Below are positions 11,298-21,562 of a stretch of DNA of 64,000 nt, one piece after another (within the stretch, counting starts at the first letter, position 1; the number at the start of each line of letters is the position of its first letter). The stretch lies in contig BROE01000022.1 in the NCBI GenBank assembly GCA_036571765.1, positions 16,463,567 to 16,527,566 of the forward strand, in the 5' to 3' direction. The notes below the pieces were generated by a model. It searched no databases and was not told where the DNA came from. It worked only from the letters and a program-made list of their open reading frames with translations. This stretch comes from Plecoglossus altivelis (lineage: Eukaryota > Chordata > Actinopteri > Osmeriformes > Plecoglossidae). A program made the position numbers and the translations under genes.

Positions 11298-14200
11298 GTA
11301 CGTGGAGAACATGTTGACCTATAGCTTGCAGTTAAATTTGAACTTTTCGCAGACACGGTGTCGTAGCCCATCAATGGAGAACATGCACTGTTTTAAAGAT
11401 CAGATCATTTTAAAGCACAACCGGTGTTTCTTATTTGCCATGTCATCTTTAAGACAACGATAGCCAACAAAATATGCGGATACTCTGATGTGGTGTGTTG
11501 ATTTATGTTCTGAAGAGAACTAATTTTATTATGCCTTTTTTTCATAGACGTACGTTCCCACGGTGTTTGAAAACTACACTGCCAGTTTTGAAATCGACAC
11601 TAAAAGAATAGAACTCAGTCTCTGGGACACATCAGGTGAGATCTTTGCATTCTACATAAGCAGCGTATTTATAATATTACGTCTGAACAACGCAAGTGCA
11701 TAAATCGCACTCAGTTGGGAGTGAAACATCGGTTAAAAAGAGTTCGCCTCATTTCGAAAGTTTGGAAGGAAATAACGAGTTAGCAGAATTGCCGTTAAAT
11801 TGTAGTTTGAGCGGTCATTCGCTACCCACACAACTATTCTACCCAAAAAGGAAGCACTTAGACCGCGAATGGGGTGACTATACCTCACAGGAATGCGAAG
11901 ATGGATGCTGTACGTCACGGATTTGTCTTCATGTGTGCAGTGTCTACATGTACGCCTCTCAACAGGTGCGTGTTTGGCACCAAATATAGGATTAATGGAA
12001 AGCTAAGTCTTCTGGAGGAGACGTTAAAAAGCGAAGGCAATTTCTGGTTCCTGTCACATTACTCACCACCTGCTTTGAGGTTGACCCACCCCCTGCTGCC
12101 TGGCTCAGGGCTGTAGACTGTGGGCATGTGGAGAGGTGAGTGGTCTCCCGGGGCTTCCTCTGTGACCTCCCCCTGTGACCCCCCCCCCCAGTCAATAGTG
12201 AAGGAATGGTCAGGCCCTCACTCTCCCAAGGGTCTGGCCGCAGACCAACATGAGGGACGTCGAGTTGTTTGCTATTTTTGGCTATGGTGCCAGCAGGAAA
12301 CCACTTTAATCTTGGAGCAAGTGGCTTAATGGCAATATAGAGGGCTTGACAGCATCCATTCTTACCATTCTGCTGAAGGTTTCGAATGGGAGAAAGCAAC
12401 CATGTGAATACCTCATCCATTCTGTGTGTAGAGAAGCCCGAGTAGGATTGCTGGCACACTGCTTGCTTGCCCGATGCCACAGTGACCCTGCACATGATGT
12501 TGAACTGGGTCATGTTTGCTCTTCATGGGCCCCCAGCCCTTCGTTCTCTCCGTTCCGAGGCAGTTGAATCCACGCAGTGTGTTGGTAGGAGGGACTAGAG
12601 GGTAACAGACTAACCAATCAGGGAAGGGAGGAGGACAATAGCCCCGCCCCTCCACCACATGGACATCTTTTAGTTGCGTCCAGAACAGGCCATGAGTCCA
12701 AGCTTCCCTACCAATGTTCATTACAATGTAGAGGTCAGAGGTCATTCATTAACTCTCTCCTGTACAGTCAAATTTGTCTGAGACGGGTCACATGCCCAGT
12801 AAAGGGCCGAGAGGCTTAGAGCCCAGCTTTAGGCTGGTGCTCCAAACTGTAGGTAGCACGTTGCGTTGGTAGTGGGTTAACTCTAAACACACGGCTGGAA
12901 ACTGGGCCCAGCTGCACATGCTCAGTGAATAACACAACAAGTTGTGTCAGAGGGTCTTTTGAGGTTGTGAAAGCTGGCCGAAAGCTTCCTTTAGCTAGGG
13001 GATTTGGGTTGGTCCTCTCCTCTGTGGCTGTGTCTGGGGGGGATCTAATTCTAACCCTCTGTCACTGTGGGGGGAACTAGATCTCCTCCTTTTTTAGCTG
13101 GGGGATCTGGTTGGGTGGGGGGGGGGGGGGGGGAACTGGAGTTGCATGTCTGGCATGTCACTTCCAAAAAGCTTGATTTAAAAATATAAAAACATTTTTT
13201 TTAATGTTTTTATTTTTTTACTCCTGACAAAGATCCCATTGTTGGTAATCCTGGGTTTTGGAAGCAAGTTATGTCCTGCTCCGAATGTTTATAGTTATTT
13301 CCCCCCTCCCATTAAATTGAAGGTTTGGCCCTGTTCTCTAGGACAACAATCTGATTGACTCAAATACATCCAAGCCCATTTGTATTTATTTTCCCTCCCC
13401 CCATCCTCTGTCACACCAAGTATCACTTGTAATGGAACTCGCGCATCAGTCAACCCGTGGAGCAACCTGGAAGATGATGATGATGATGATGAAGATGGAG
13501 CGGCTTTTCAATTCTCTTCCCAGACAGGGGGGTGTTATGACGGAGCTATGCTCTGACAGACTGCTCCCTATTTGTGTCAGGCTCCACATGGAAGTAATGG
13601 AAGGTCTCCCACAGTAAGCGATGGGCCTGTCAGTGGTCTGGGCCACTTTTCCCTCCCCTGCAGCAGGAGTCTACACTGACCTCTCCACGTGGTAAAACAT
13701 GTCCTTTGTCATCAGAGGAGATTAATGTCTGGTCTTACTCCGCCGCTTGGAGGGTTGAAAGGTCATTGGCGCTCCAATCCTCCAGGTTTACAAATGGATG
13801 CCACTGAAGCAGACAAGTCATTCGCTCGCTTCTCGTCTGGTGAAACGTCCGGACGTTTATGGAAAAGGGCCGTGGTTTAGAGACTCCCTTCCTACAAGGG
13901 TGGTAGTGGAAAGTGGTGTTTCCCAGACTATTGTGGTTGTTTCTCTGTGGTTCATTTGAATGTAAATACTCTCAGGCATGCTCATCGGTTCTTCCCTTTG
14001 AAACTCACGAAGGCTGTTCAGTCAAACAGCTGTGGTGTAAGGCAGAGATGGGCTGAGGTGTGTGTGTGTGTGTGTGTGTTGTGTGGGGGGGGGGGGTCAG
14101 GGGAGGTGGGGGTGGGCAGTTGTTGCCTCAGGGATAATTGGAAATCAGGTTAATGATCTGCTAGTCAGCTTGGCCATCGTCTCCCTGTTGTCTGAACTGC

Positions 14201-17200
14201 TAGACCCTGGGCCACAATGTGTTGCCTCCTTGTAGCTCTCAGCAGACTGGCTGTCACAAAGCCAGCTAAAGCCGTTTTGTCTGTAGGTGAATTCGGTAAG
14301 AAGCACAGATTCCCATCAATTTGCTACGACAAAAACCATGCTTGGGTTCTCTGGGCCAAGATGAGGGCTAGCCAGCAGGTGTCCCAGAGGATCAGGGGTT
14401 CTCCAGCCAGACAGGCAGGGGATCTTTCCAGGGAAGTTAACCAATTACAAGAACAAACATTGTCCTCTCTACATCTGCCTTCGGACTGGACGGTGAGCCA
14501 GAGCAATGATGGGAATACCAGATATGAACACATTTTCTGAGTGGATGTGGTCATGGAAACCAGGTTGTGGGTTGACACGTTTGCCACATGTCCTCTCCTC
14601 TTGACATGTTTTTCAAGACTGTCCAGGTCGATGCTACAATTTTAAATGCAGATTAGATGCTGCATTAAGGTCACGCATGGCTTTGTGGCGAATTCATGAG
14701 GACTTGAAATATTAATATCATTTAGTAACTTGAACCGCTTGGTTTTTTTTTTCCTAATCCCCCTCCTCGATGGCAAAAGCCATCCACCTTCACATCCGAC
14801 CACATCCTCTTCCCACAACACTCCACACACCAAACAGGGCCAGACCAGCTATAAGCGGTCCCAAAGTCCCTTGCTGCCAATACCATTCCCATCACCTCTA
14901 CACATTCTTGCAAACTGGACTCACCCACCCCCCCCCTACCCCATCCCCACGCCCCGTTTCCTCCCGAACACAAGCCCTTGACTTGTCATCGTCAAATACC
15001 GTAACTGTCACGCCCGCCCCCCAGGCACATCCAGGAACAAAAGCCCCTCTCCCTCCCCCCCTCCTCCTCTCCTCCTCCTCTCTCCCTGTCTCTCTTTTTT
15101 TCTCCCTCTTTCTCTTCCTCCACCCTCTCCCCCTTCCACCCTCACCCTCGGTCTGTAGCTGTTCTGTTCAGCTGTTGGCACGGTCTGACGACAGTGTGGT
15201 GGTGTGTCTGCATGCCTCACATGCACAACCCCCGCACCCTCGTGCCTGCTCGTGGCCTGTCTGGGTGTGTGCGCCGTGGGCTGCGAGCCGTGCGGTGCGC
15301 TGTCGCCCCCTGGGTGCGCCCCCCGTGCCCCCCACCGCCCGGTGGTGGTTCCGTCCGCGCCTTCCGATTTTGTAGTCTTTTTAATCACCTCGCCATTTGT
15401 TCCTCTCAAAGGCTCTCTCAGCAATATGGGTGAAAACAAAATTCCCCGGATTCCTGGCGGTGGTGCAGTGCCCTCCATGACACCCAGATATTCTGTTGTT
15501 CTGAACATCTCGCAGACTCTGTGCTCTTGAGTCCAGTGATTTTCACCTTTTACAAGCTTTGGCCCTCGCTTGTCTTTTCATGGTGAACTGGCCCATTTAT
15601 TTGAGAATAAATGCTTTATTATTCCGCACAACATTTCATGAAGATTCAGAGGAATGCAGATGAGTCATATATGGCTATGTAAGTTTAATTGTTAGTAGCA
15701 GACCTATTCCCAGGCCTTGATTTAATCTATAATTTTATTAATGGGTCTTTTTAATACTGGCTTAAATACATCAAACTCCCTTAATGAAATGTCTTGTCTG
15801 ATTTCTGTGTGACGCTGTTTACAGGACAAAGAGCAATCTCAGGCATTTAGAAGCATAAATGAAACAGGCTTACATGTTTGATGGCACTTTCTGTTGAATG
15901 CATGTTCTGTCAGGTCTAAAGGAACTATTGTATAAAAGTGTTTTAAAACAACAACTGGAGTCATCAATGTTGTGAGAGATACAGAAAAGGGGAAATTAAA
16001 TGTCATCTTGACCTGTGTCCATGTGCCGGCAGGTTCTCCATACTACGACAACGTGCGTCCTCTTTCTTACCCGGACTCTGACGCTGTCCTCATCTGTTTT
16101 GACATCAGCCGGCCAGAGACCCTGGACAGCGTGCTGAAGAAGGTGAGTGACAGAGAGAGATGAATGTTTGCTTCCTGGAAGCCGCGCCCCCCCCCCCCTC
16201 CCCCAGACGTGTAGCAGGAAGTATGTTCACAACGTCTCCAGACCCTCTCTAGAAAGCCCCTCTCTGTGTTACTGGGTCAAGTGGTTTCTGAAAAGCTTCC
16301 TGTGGTTGGACAGTCGTACTACTGGGAGACGGGCCAGGAAGGAGGGGGTTTGGGGGTGGGGCCTGTGAGGCGAGAGGCGCCGTTGAGTCCTCAGACTCGT
16401 GTGAGGCTGAGCAGGACTGTTCTCACGTGGTGACCCAGGCAGGGCGACCTTTGACCCGTGTTGTCATTGAGTACAGGACCAGCTGGGAGTTGTGTGGTCA
16501 AGTGAGGAGGCAGAGGGAGCAATGCCCTGTAGAAAACAATCACCAGTCTGTTTCTCTCTCACTCTCACACACACTCACTCAAACCTCCCCTCCTTAGAGG
16601 CCCCAACGTCTGGCCCGCACACACACGGACAGCAAGGATCAGACTAAGTACTGTACAGAGACTGGCAACATTGAATAATGTACTTCTTAGAGAAATGCTT
16701 GCAGTTCATGGCCCCTGGTTTATCCCTGAGCAAATACAGTAGTTATGGATGTTTTCCTGTACTGCTGTTGCTGTGAAGAACTCCCACTCAGGCGAGCGGG
16801 TTGTTGTTTTGGCAGAGTGAGATGAGGGACTCCTATCAGGATGCCTGTCATCCAGTCATGAAGCCTTATGTGTTGTCTTCTACCTTGTTCTTCATGACCA
16901 ACTGTCATGTCATCTGGAACACAGTGTGTTCCAGATGCTTCACTGCTCCAACTTCCCTGACTAATGCATGTGGCTATCAGGCTTTTGCTGAACTCGATAA
17001 CAACCGTTTGTTTGAAGCAGGGGAACGTCAAAAGTACAGGACAAGTTGGCCCCGGTCCTCAGGGCCCAAAGCTGCTGCTCTAGAATAAACCATGCTGACG
17101 GTGGCTTTCCAGGTTTGAAATGGTGCTGTTTGTGTCTTCCAGTGGAGGGGTGAGATCCAGGAGTTCTGCCCCAACACCAAGATGCTGCTGGTGGGCTGCA

Positions 17201-17672
17201 AGTCAGACCTCCGCACCGACCTCACCACTCTGGTGGAGCTGTCCAATCACAGACAGACACCCGTGTCGTATGATCAGGTGGGCGTTTATGATCATGTCTG
17301 TTCTATCCTGTATGAACATCAAACGTGCTAAAGGATTGCTAGTGATCCAAGGAACCGTTTGTTCCTTTTAGTTTCAGAATCACTTATAACCTGTGTGTGT
17401 GTGTGCACCTGTTCCCCTCTCAGGGCTCCAACATGGCCAAGCAGCTGAGCGCTCCCTACATCGAGTGCTCCTCCCTGCAGTCTGAGAACAGCGTCCGCGA
17501 CATCTTCCACGTGGCCACGCTGGCCTGCGTCAACAAGAACAGCAAGAACGTCAAGCGCAGCAAGTCCTCCAGGGCCACCAAGAGGATCTCGCACATGCCC
17601 AACAGGCCCGAGATGGCGGCGGTGGCCTCGGACCTCCGCAAAGACAAGGCCAAGAGCTGTGCCGTCATGTGA
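11193..17672 (+). CDS. rnd3: Rho-family GTPase Rnd3 (RhoE), complete five-exon CDS
   Basis: Spliced CDS join(11193-11297, 11548-11635, 16033-16142, 17143-17277, 17424-17672), 228 aa, all introns GT-AG. Visible motifs: P-loop GDSQCGKT (residues 15-22), switch I PTVFENY (39-45), G3 DTSGS (62-66), G4 CKSD (120-123), Rho insert about 126-140, G5 ECSSL (160-164), basic tail and CAAX box CAVM (225-228). Positions equivalent to Ras G12, A59 and Q61 are all serine (S17, S64, S66). This is the Rnd signature of a GTPase-dead, constitutively GTP-bound protein. The family is known to act at membranes, binding ROCK1 and p190RhoGAP to oppose RhoA, and a CAAX ending in Met predicts farnesylation. The tail (RISHMP, KDKAKSC) matches RND3 rather than RND1 or RND2. 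The start at 11193 has a strong Kozak context (A at -3, G at +4), and an in-frame TGA lies 9 nt upstream. So the protein lacks the roughly 15-residue extension of mammalian RND3. Whether this is the teleost a or b copy cannot be decided here. Confidence 0.96.
11298..11547 (+). other. rnd3 intron 1 (250 bp)
   Basis: GT-AG intron, phase 0. It occupies the same position as the 104-bp intron 1 of the second gene but has no evident sequence similarity to it. No other feature is seen. Confidence 0.9.
11548..11635 (+). CDS. rnd3: rnd3 coding exon 2 (switch I to start of G3)
   Basis: The 88-nt exon follows a T-rich stretch ending TTCATAG and ends TCA-G before GTGAGA (phase 1). It encodes the effector loop and WDTS. 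It differs from the paralogue at 19 of 88 positions, including six amino-acid changes. Confidence 0.96.
14057..14096. repeat. GT microsatellite fused to poly-G (rnd3 intron 2)
   Basis: About 11 GT repeats run directly into a 13-base G run. Confidence 0.9.
15590..15850. promoter_or_regulatory. Candidate intronic enhancer-like segment
   Basis: The segment is AT-rich and low in simple repeats, with several TTTAAT, TTAATT and TTATTAAT words typical of conserved non-coding elements near developmental genes. The assignment rests on composition only; no alignment was possible. Confidence 0.22.
16014..16305 (+). other. Homogenised tract A, copy 1 (intron 2 end, exon 3, intron 3 start)
   Basis: This stretch aligns in inverted orientation with 56743-57046. 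It holds about 19 intronic bp, all 110 bp of exon 3 without change, and about 160 bp of intron 3 with a handful of substitutions plus a C-run length difference. Sequence on both sides is dissimilar between the genes. Confidence 0.88.
16033..16142 (+). CDS. rnd3: rnd3 coding exon 3 (identical to paralogue exon 3)
   Basis: The 110-nt exon lies between acceptor GCCGGCAG and donor GTGAGT. It encodes the end of G3 through SPYYDN and the RPETLD region to LKK. Every one of its 110 bases matches the reverse complement of 56918-57027 in the second gene. Confidence 0.97.
16143..17142 (+). other. rnd3 intron 3 (1.0 kb)
   Basis: GT-AG intron, phase 0. Its first about 160 bp are roughly 95% identical to the start of intron 3 in the minus-strand gene, apart from a length-variable C-rich run near 16187-16205. 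Similarity ends near 16305. The remainder holds a CA-rich stretch near 16560-16630 and no gene. Confidence 0.9.
17131..17223 (+). other. Homogenised tract B, copy 1 (start of exon 4)
   Basis: The acceptor region and first 81 nt of exon 4 match 56152-56243 in inverted orientation. There are two substitutions in the exon and one indel in the splice tract. The match stops abruptly before the Rho-insert codons. Confidence 0.85.
17143..17277 (+). CDS. rnd3: rnd3 coding exon 4 (G4 and Rho insert)
   Basis: The 135-nt exon (45 codons) follows TCTTCCAG and ends TATGATCAG before GTGGGC. The first 81 nt differ from the paralogue at only two positions. The rest, encoding TTLVELSNH, diverges strongly, and the paralogue is nine bases shorter there. 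Hand count gives G or C at the third position in 37 of 45 codons. Confidence 0.96.
17278..17423 (+). other. rnd3 intron 4 (146 bp)
   Basis: Short GT-AG intron, phase 0. Its 5' half differs from the paralogue (GTGGGC against GTACGT donor). The last about 20 bp, GCACCTG followed by the pyrimidine tract and CAG, match it with one difference, so homogenisation resumes before exon 5. Confidence 0.9.
17404..17587 (+). other. Homogenised tract C, copy 1 (intron 4 end, exon 5 first two-thirds)
   Basis: The last about 20 bp of intron 4 and 164 nt of exon 5 match 55751-55934 in inverted orientation, with two exonic substitutions. The match ends within the codon after AAGAGG, and the tail codons then differ. 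Confidence 0.87.
17424..17672 (+). CDS. rnd3: rnd3 coding exon 5 (G5, basic tail, CAAX) and stop
   Basis: The terminal coding exon has 249 nt including TGA and follows CCCCTCTCAG. The first 164 nt match the paralogue at 162 positions. Similarity then collapses in the C-terminal tail. Ser224 next to the CAAX cysteine is retained. In mammalian RND3 the equivalent phosphoserine and farnesyl-cysteine form a 14-3-3 binding site. Confidence 0.96.
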   Translation, partial: GSNMAKQLSAPYIECSSLQSENSVRDIFHVATLACVNKNSKNVKRSKSSRATKRISHMPNRPEMAAVASDLRKDKAKSCAVM

Positions 17673-18816
17673 TTGGCCAGGACTAGGGAGACTGGCGAAT
17701 GTTGTGGACGAATGGGATCCGGGGGACGAGGAGGAAGTGACACGGAGCACTAGCTCCCTCTCTTCTTCTCCACACATGACAAGCATTGAGAGGGGGTGCC
17801 ACACTGCTCTGCACTTTAAACCATCTGCTTATCTCTCCGTTTGGTCGTGGACCACGAACAATATGAAACCCTGCTCTGCAGTCCTGCAGGAATCATGGAC
17901 TGTTAGCTGGAGACAATGAAGGAAATGTCTGGAGCTTGCCAATGTCTTCTGGAGGAGGAGGAGGAGGGGGGGTGTGTGTTTTAGGGGATTTCTGAACTTG
18001 TCAATAAGAAAAACATAACTAGGGCCACACAGGAAGACATGCAGACTTCTATCAGACCTCTAGTCTACCCCCCCCCCTCCCAGAAGTGACATCATGACCT
18101 TTATGGCCCAGGTCTAGGATCCGGACAGGAAGTTATAACCGGGGTCAGGTTCCATTTTTGCCCTTGAAGGAAAAAAAAATAAAGAAAAGATGGAGGAATC
18201 ACCAGGGAGAAACTGTTCTGGAAAGCGAAAGGCGGCTGCTGCTGTTGCTGCTCTTCGACAGTAATCCAAGTCTACAGATGGCCTATGGATCTCTTGCACT
18301 GGCCGCAGGGTTTGGCAAGACGTTTTAATGACAGACTCTCACTGTGGTCGCAAAGGCAAGGTCCCTCTCCTTCCAACCCCCCCCCCACACACACACACAC
18401 ACTCTTTTTGTTACTGGCTTGAAACATTCAAATGGAGATGACGTGTACCGGGCGATGCTGTTGTGCACTGTTAACAATGGTATCTGAAAGCCGCCTTTTT
18501 AAAATGTTGCTTAGCTCTGCCTACGGAACGTTCTCAGCACTGTTCAAACCTCTCTGTCTTCTGGCCCTTCTTTGGGGGGTTTTCATCCCCCTTTTCTTTT
18601 CTCTCTGTTTTTCAGTTGCTTATTTTTTATTTTATAACCAAAGAATCTGAACAGGGCAGAGATCGCTTGCAGTGGCACAGCCTATTTTCTAGAGTGTGCT
18701 TTGCTTGTGTGAGGTAACATGCCTTCATCCCCCTCTCCGCCACAGGGCTGATCTCTGGCGTGCAGCCCTGACAGCAGTGCCTCCTACCACAGACAGGAAG
18801 AGGAGGATGAAGTAGA

Positions 18817-18864
18817 CCCCCCCCCCCCCGCCCCCCCCCCCCTTTCTCACACACACACACACAC

Positions 18865-18942
<78 letters not shown>

Positions 18943-18952
18943 CCCCCCCCCC
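18817..18952. repeat. Long poly-C tract with embedded CA repeat in the rnd3 3' UTR
   Basis: Almost uninterrupted cytosines for over 130 bp, broken by CTTTCTCA, a short CA repeat and single A or G bases. On the other strand this is a G-run array with strong quadruplex potential. Its length in the true genome is uncertain because such tracts are error-prone to sequence. Confidence 0.92.
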
Positions 18953-19632
18953 ATCCTCTGAACCACAGCAACACCAGCCCCCCCCCCTCCACCAAGCCTT
19001 AGCCTTGCCTCTGGAAACCCCCCTCCCCAGAACAAGCCACTGTAGCTCACCCACAACACCTCAAACCCACCCAATACGCCTCCTGTTTCCCGGTCTCCAC
19101 GGGCCTCAGGTGAGGCATGTTCTGTGCAGCCTTACCCCCCCCCCCCCCGTCCCGGCGGCGCTGGGCTGCTGGAGGGCGTGTGGTGGTCCATTTACGCTGA
19201 AAGACAAGGTCATGTGTGATGAAGGAAGGTTCTTAAGAGAATATCAGAATTCTGTTGGGAGTAAATGATGAGTGAGTACATATCTCAGTCTGGATGCCTT
19301 TACTCATGGGGAACACGTGTGAGGGAGTTGGGTATATAACGAGCTTACAGACTCGTTAGTTATCAACCTCATGACTTCACAAAACCCATCCTGGTCAGCC
19401 CCTCCCACTCATGACGTACCGTTACTGTCTCATTTGTTGGTTGGTTTAACCAAACCTTTCCAGAACTGGAGAAGACCGGCAGCCCACTCTCAGAAGGATC
19501 CCTGAGGTGTTTGCTGTCTTAAAAGATGTAAAAGTTGCCAAGGTGTTAGCTGTAGAACATCCGTCCATTTGTACGTCTGTATGATTCGTGTTTCCACAGT
19601 ATTTATTGAAGGTATATTTTTCTTCCCTTGAA

Positions 19633-19638
19633 AATAAA
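19633..19638 (+). terminator. rnd3 polyadenylation signal AATAAA
   Basis: A canonical AATAAA is followed within about 20-40 nt by GT- and T-rich sequence (TGTGTTGT, then GTCTTTTTACTG). The segment just before it is AT-rich and low in repeats. It is the most convincing polyA site downstream of the rnd3 stop. Confidence 0.7.
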
Positions 19639-19655
19639 GTTGTGTTGTAAAATGT

Positions 19656-21140
19656 CTTTTTACTGTTGTTACTTACCCCATTGCCTTTTGGAGGTTGGCG
19701 GAGAGACGGTTAATTGCATCACTTCAACTCTTGCATGCCGTCTGCATAAATACAGGCTTCATTAAGTCACGTTCTCTTGTAGTCACGCAGTTCAGATATC
19801 CATGCTCTGAAGCGGGCATATTTATCCGACTGACCTACTGAAGGCAGTATCCTTTCATGCAGAATTATATTGGGTAAAGAAATACGATGCTTGTTGGGTC
19901 AAGCATTGCATCAGGCTTTTTCTTTGGTCACAAAGCGGTAGAAACATTTTCTGTAAACGGATGTTGTCCAACATTTCACTAAAGTGCAGTTTAAAGTATC
20001 TACACATCCTGGCCTTCCCAGATGATCATTTTCACCCACTAAATGTAGCAGTTATTGGCATTTGACGAAATGTTTATGCGACCGAGCGTCTGGGACCGAG
20101 CGCCTGGTGAATTACTATGATTTCGTAGACAAAACTGGATGCATCTGCTCAACCGGTTCGGGGAAATTGAGGAATTCATTCCCTGCTGATCCAGAGCCTG
20201 CGTGAGGAATGCACATCGCTGTCCAACTGCTCTTGATGTAGTCTATTATGCGCTGAAATGGGTTGTTTGCCGTCATGTATTGTTTTTTTACGGATGCCTT
20301 CCTTAACGGCACTGTCATGCTGAAAACAGCGACCGCAACCGGGGCCTGGCTAATGGTCGACGCCCCCGGGCATAACGGTCCAATCATTGTCACGTCCGGC
20401 ACTTCTGGGGGTCAGTCGTCATTTTTAAGTCATCGCTATTTGAATTTGACCAATCAGACACCCTCCTTATAATAGAGCAACGTACTGTATTTTCCAAGTA
20501 TCTGCTGGGTCCAAAGGCTTAGGATTCTTTAGTCCTTGAAGTCACTAACGTCTCGAAGAGGAAACTGAGGAATTGTACTCCTCTCAGACTTGCTAAACTC
20601 CTTCCTCTGGTTCAACATAGACTCCATCTGTGGGCAGATGCCATCTCATATACGGTGCATGGACGTGCTCCAGTGTCCTGGCACAACTTTACATAGATAC
20701 AAAAAAAAATTGGTTTCTGTTCAAGATGACTTGGACTGCAGGCTCCCTCCTCATCCACAGAGGCTGTAGTTGTCCTCATGGTATGGGTGGAAGGAACATG
20801 GGTGCACACATCTGTCATCGTTTTGAAGTCCATGAGACCATCGTTGAGTGCCTGCCTCTGTGGTGCATAGGAACGGCTGCTTTTCCCTGGCTATAGCTGT
20901 ATGAGGTCGACAGAATTCTATTTTATGAAATGCCAGAAGCCAATTGAGAGAGAATAAAGGTATGACACTCCACCACAAATACACAAACTCCCATATGCAC
21001 ACTCCAGACATCTTTGAAGGAAATTCCTGTCTGAAGTTGTTTTCCCTTCTCCTCCCAGACCTAAAGAAGCGGGATTGATGTCATGAACCTGTTTGTGATT
21101 ATTTATTTCAGTGTCTGGCTCTAGGGAACCCTTTCCTGGC
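19656..21140. other. Intergenic, no gene seen
   Basis: Unique sequence downstream of the rnd3 polyA site without credible exons. Confidence 0.65.
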
Positions 21141-21562
21141 TGAGACTGGACCTCAACACCAAAGGAGATGACAGGGACTGGACCTCAACACCAGAGGACA
21201 TGACTGGGACTGGACCTCAACACCAGAGGACATGACTGGGACTGGATCTCAACACCAGAAGGGTATACTGGGACTGGATCTCAACACCAGTGGACATGAC
21301 TAGGACTGGACCTCAACACCAGAAGGGCATATTGGGACTGGACGTCAACACCAGAAGGGAAGACTGGGACTGGACCTCAACACCAGAGGACATGACTAGG
21401 ACTGGACCTCAACACCAGTGGAGATGACTGGGACTCGACCTCAACACCAGAGGAGATGACTGGGACTGGACCTCAACACCAGAGGACATGACTAGGACTG
21501 GACCTCAACACCAGAAGGGCACACTGGGACTGGACCTCAACACCAGAGGACATGACTGACTT
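21141..21562. repeat. 32-bp minisatellite (about 13 copies)
   Basis: The unit is close to GACTGGGACTGGACCTCAAC followed by ACCAGAGGACAT. Copies at 21196 and 21228 are 32 bp apart. Variants include GAAGGGCATATT and GTGGAGAT. Confidence 0.92.

Larger units (their letters stand above)
11636..16032 (+). other. rnd3 intron 2 (4.4 kb)
   Basis: GT-AG intron, phase 1. It contains a poly-G run at 13117-13133, a GT/poly-G microsatellite at 14057-14096, a pyrimidine-rich block at about 15046-15145, and an AT-rich, homeodomain-motif-rich stretch at 15590-15850. Only the last about 19 bp before exon 3 match the corresponding intron of the paralogue. That locates the 5' edge of the homogenised tract. Confidence 0.9.
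17673..19655 (+). other. rnd3 3' UTR (inferred)
   Basis: Non-coding sequence runs from the TGA to just past the AATAAA at 19633. It includes a poly-C/CA tract at 18817-18952 and smaller C runs at 18069-18077 and 19134-19148. The length of about 2 kb is plausible for this gene family. No coding potential is supported; long reading frames here are poly-Gly/poly-Pro artefacts. Confidence 0.65.

Noticed and set aside
11298..11470. Read-through of exon 1 into intron 1 as an alternative protein
   Set aside because: The donor GTACGT and the exact match of exon 2 to the family at the next acceptor make splicing the clear reading.
17328..17804. A 158-codon open frame antisense to rnd3 exon 5, with a near-copy opposite exon 5 of the second gene (55579-55968)
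   Set aside because: Both are shadows of the GC-rich coding exon. They look alike only because exon 5 itself is homogenised between the genes. No domain or splice support.
18627..19074. Poly-glycine open frames on the minus strand
   Set aside because: Artefact of the poly-C tract in the rnd3 3' UTR.
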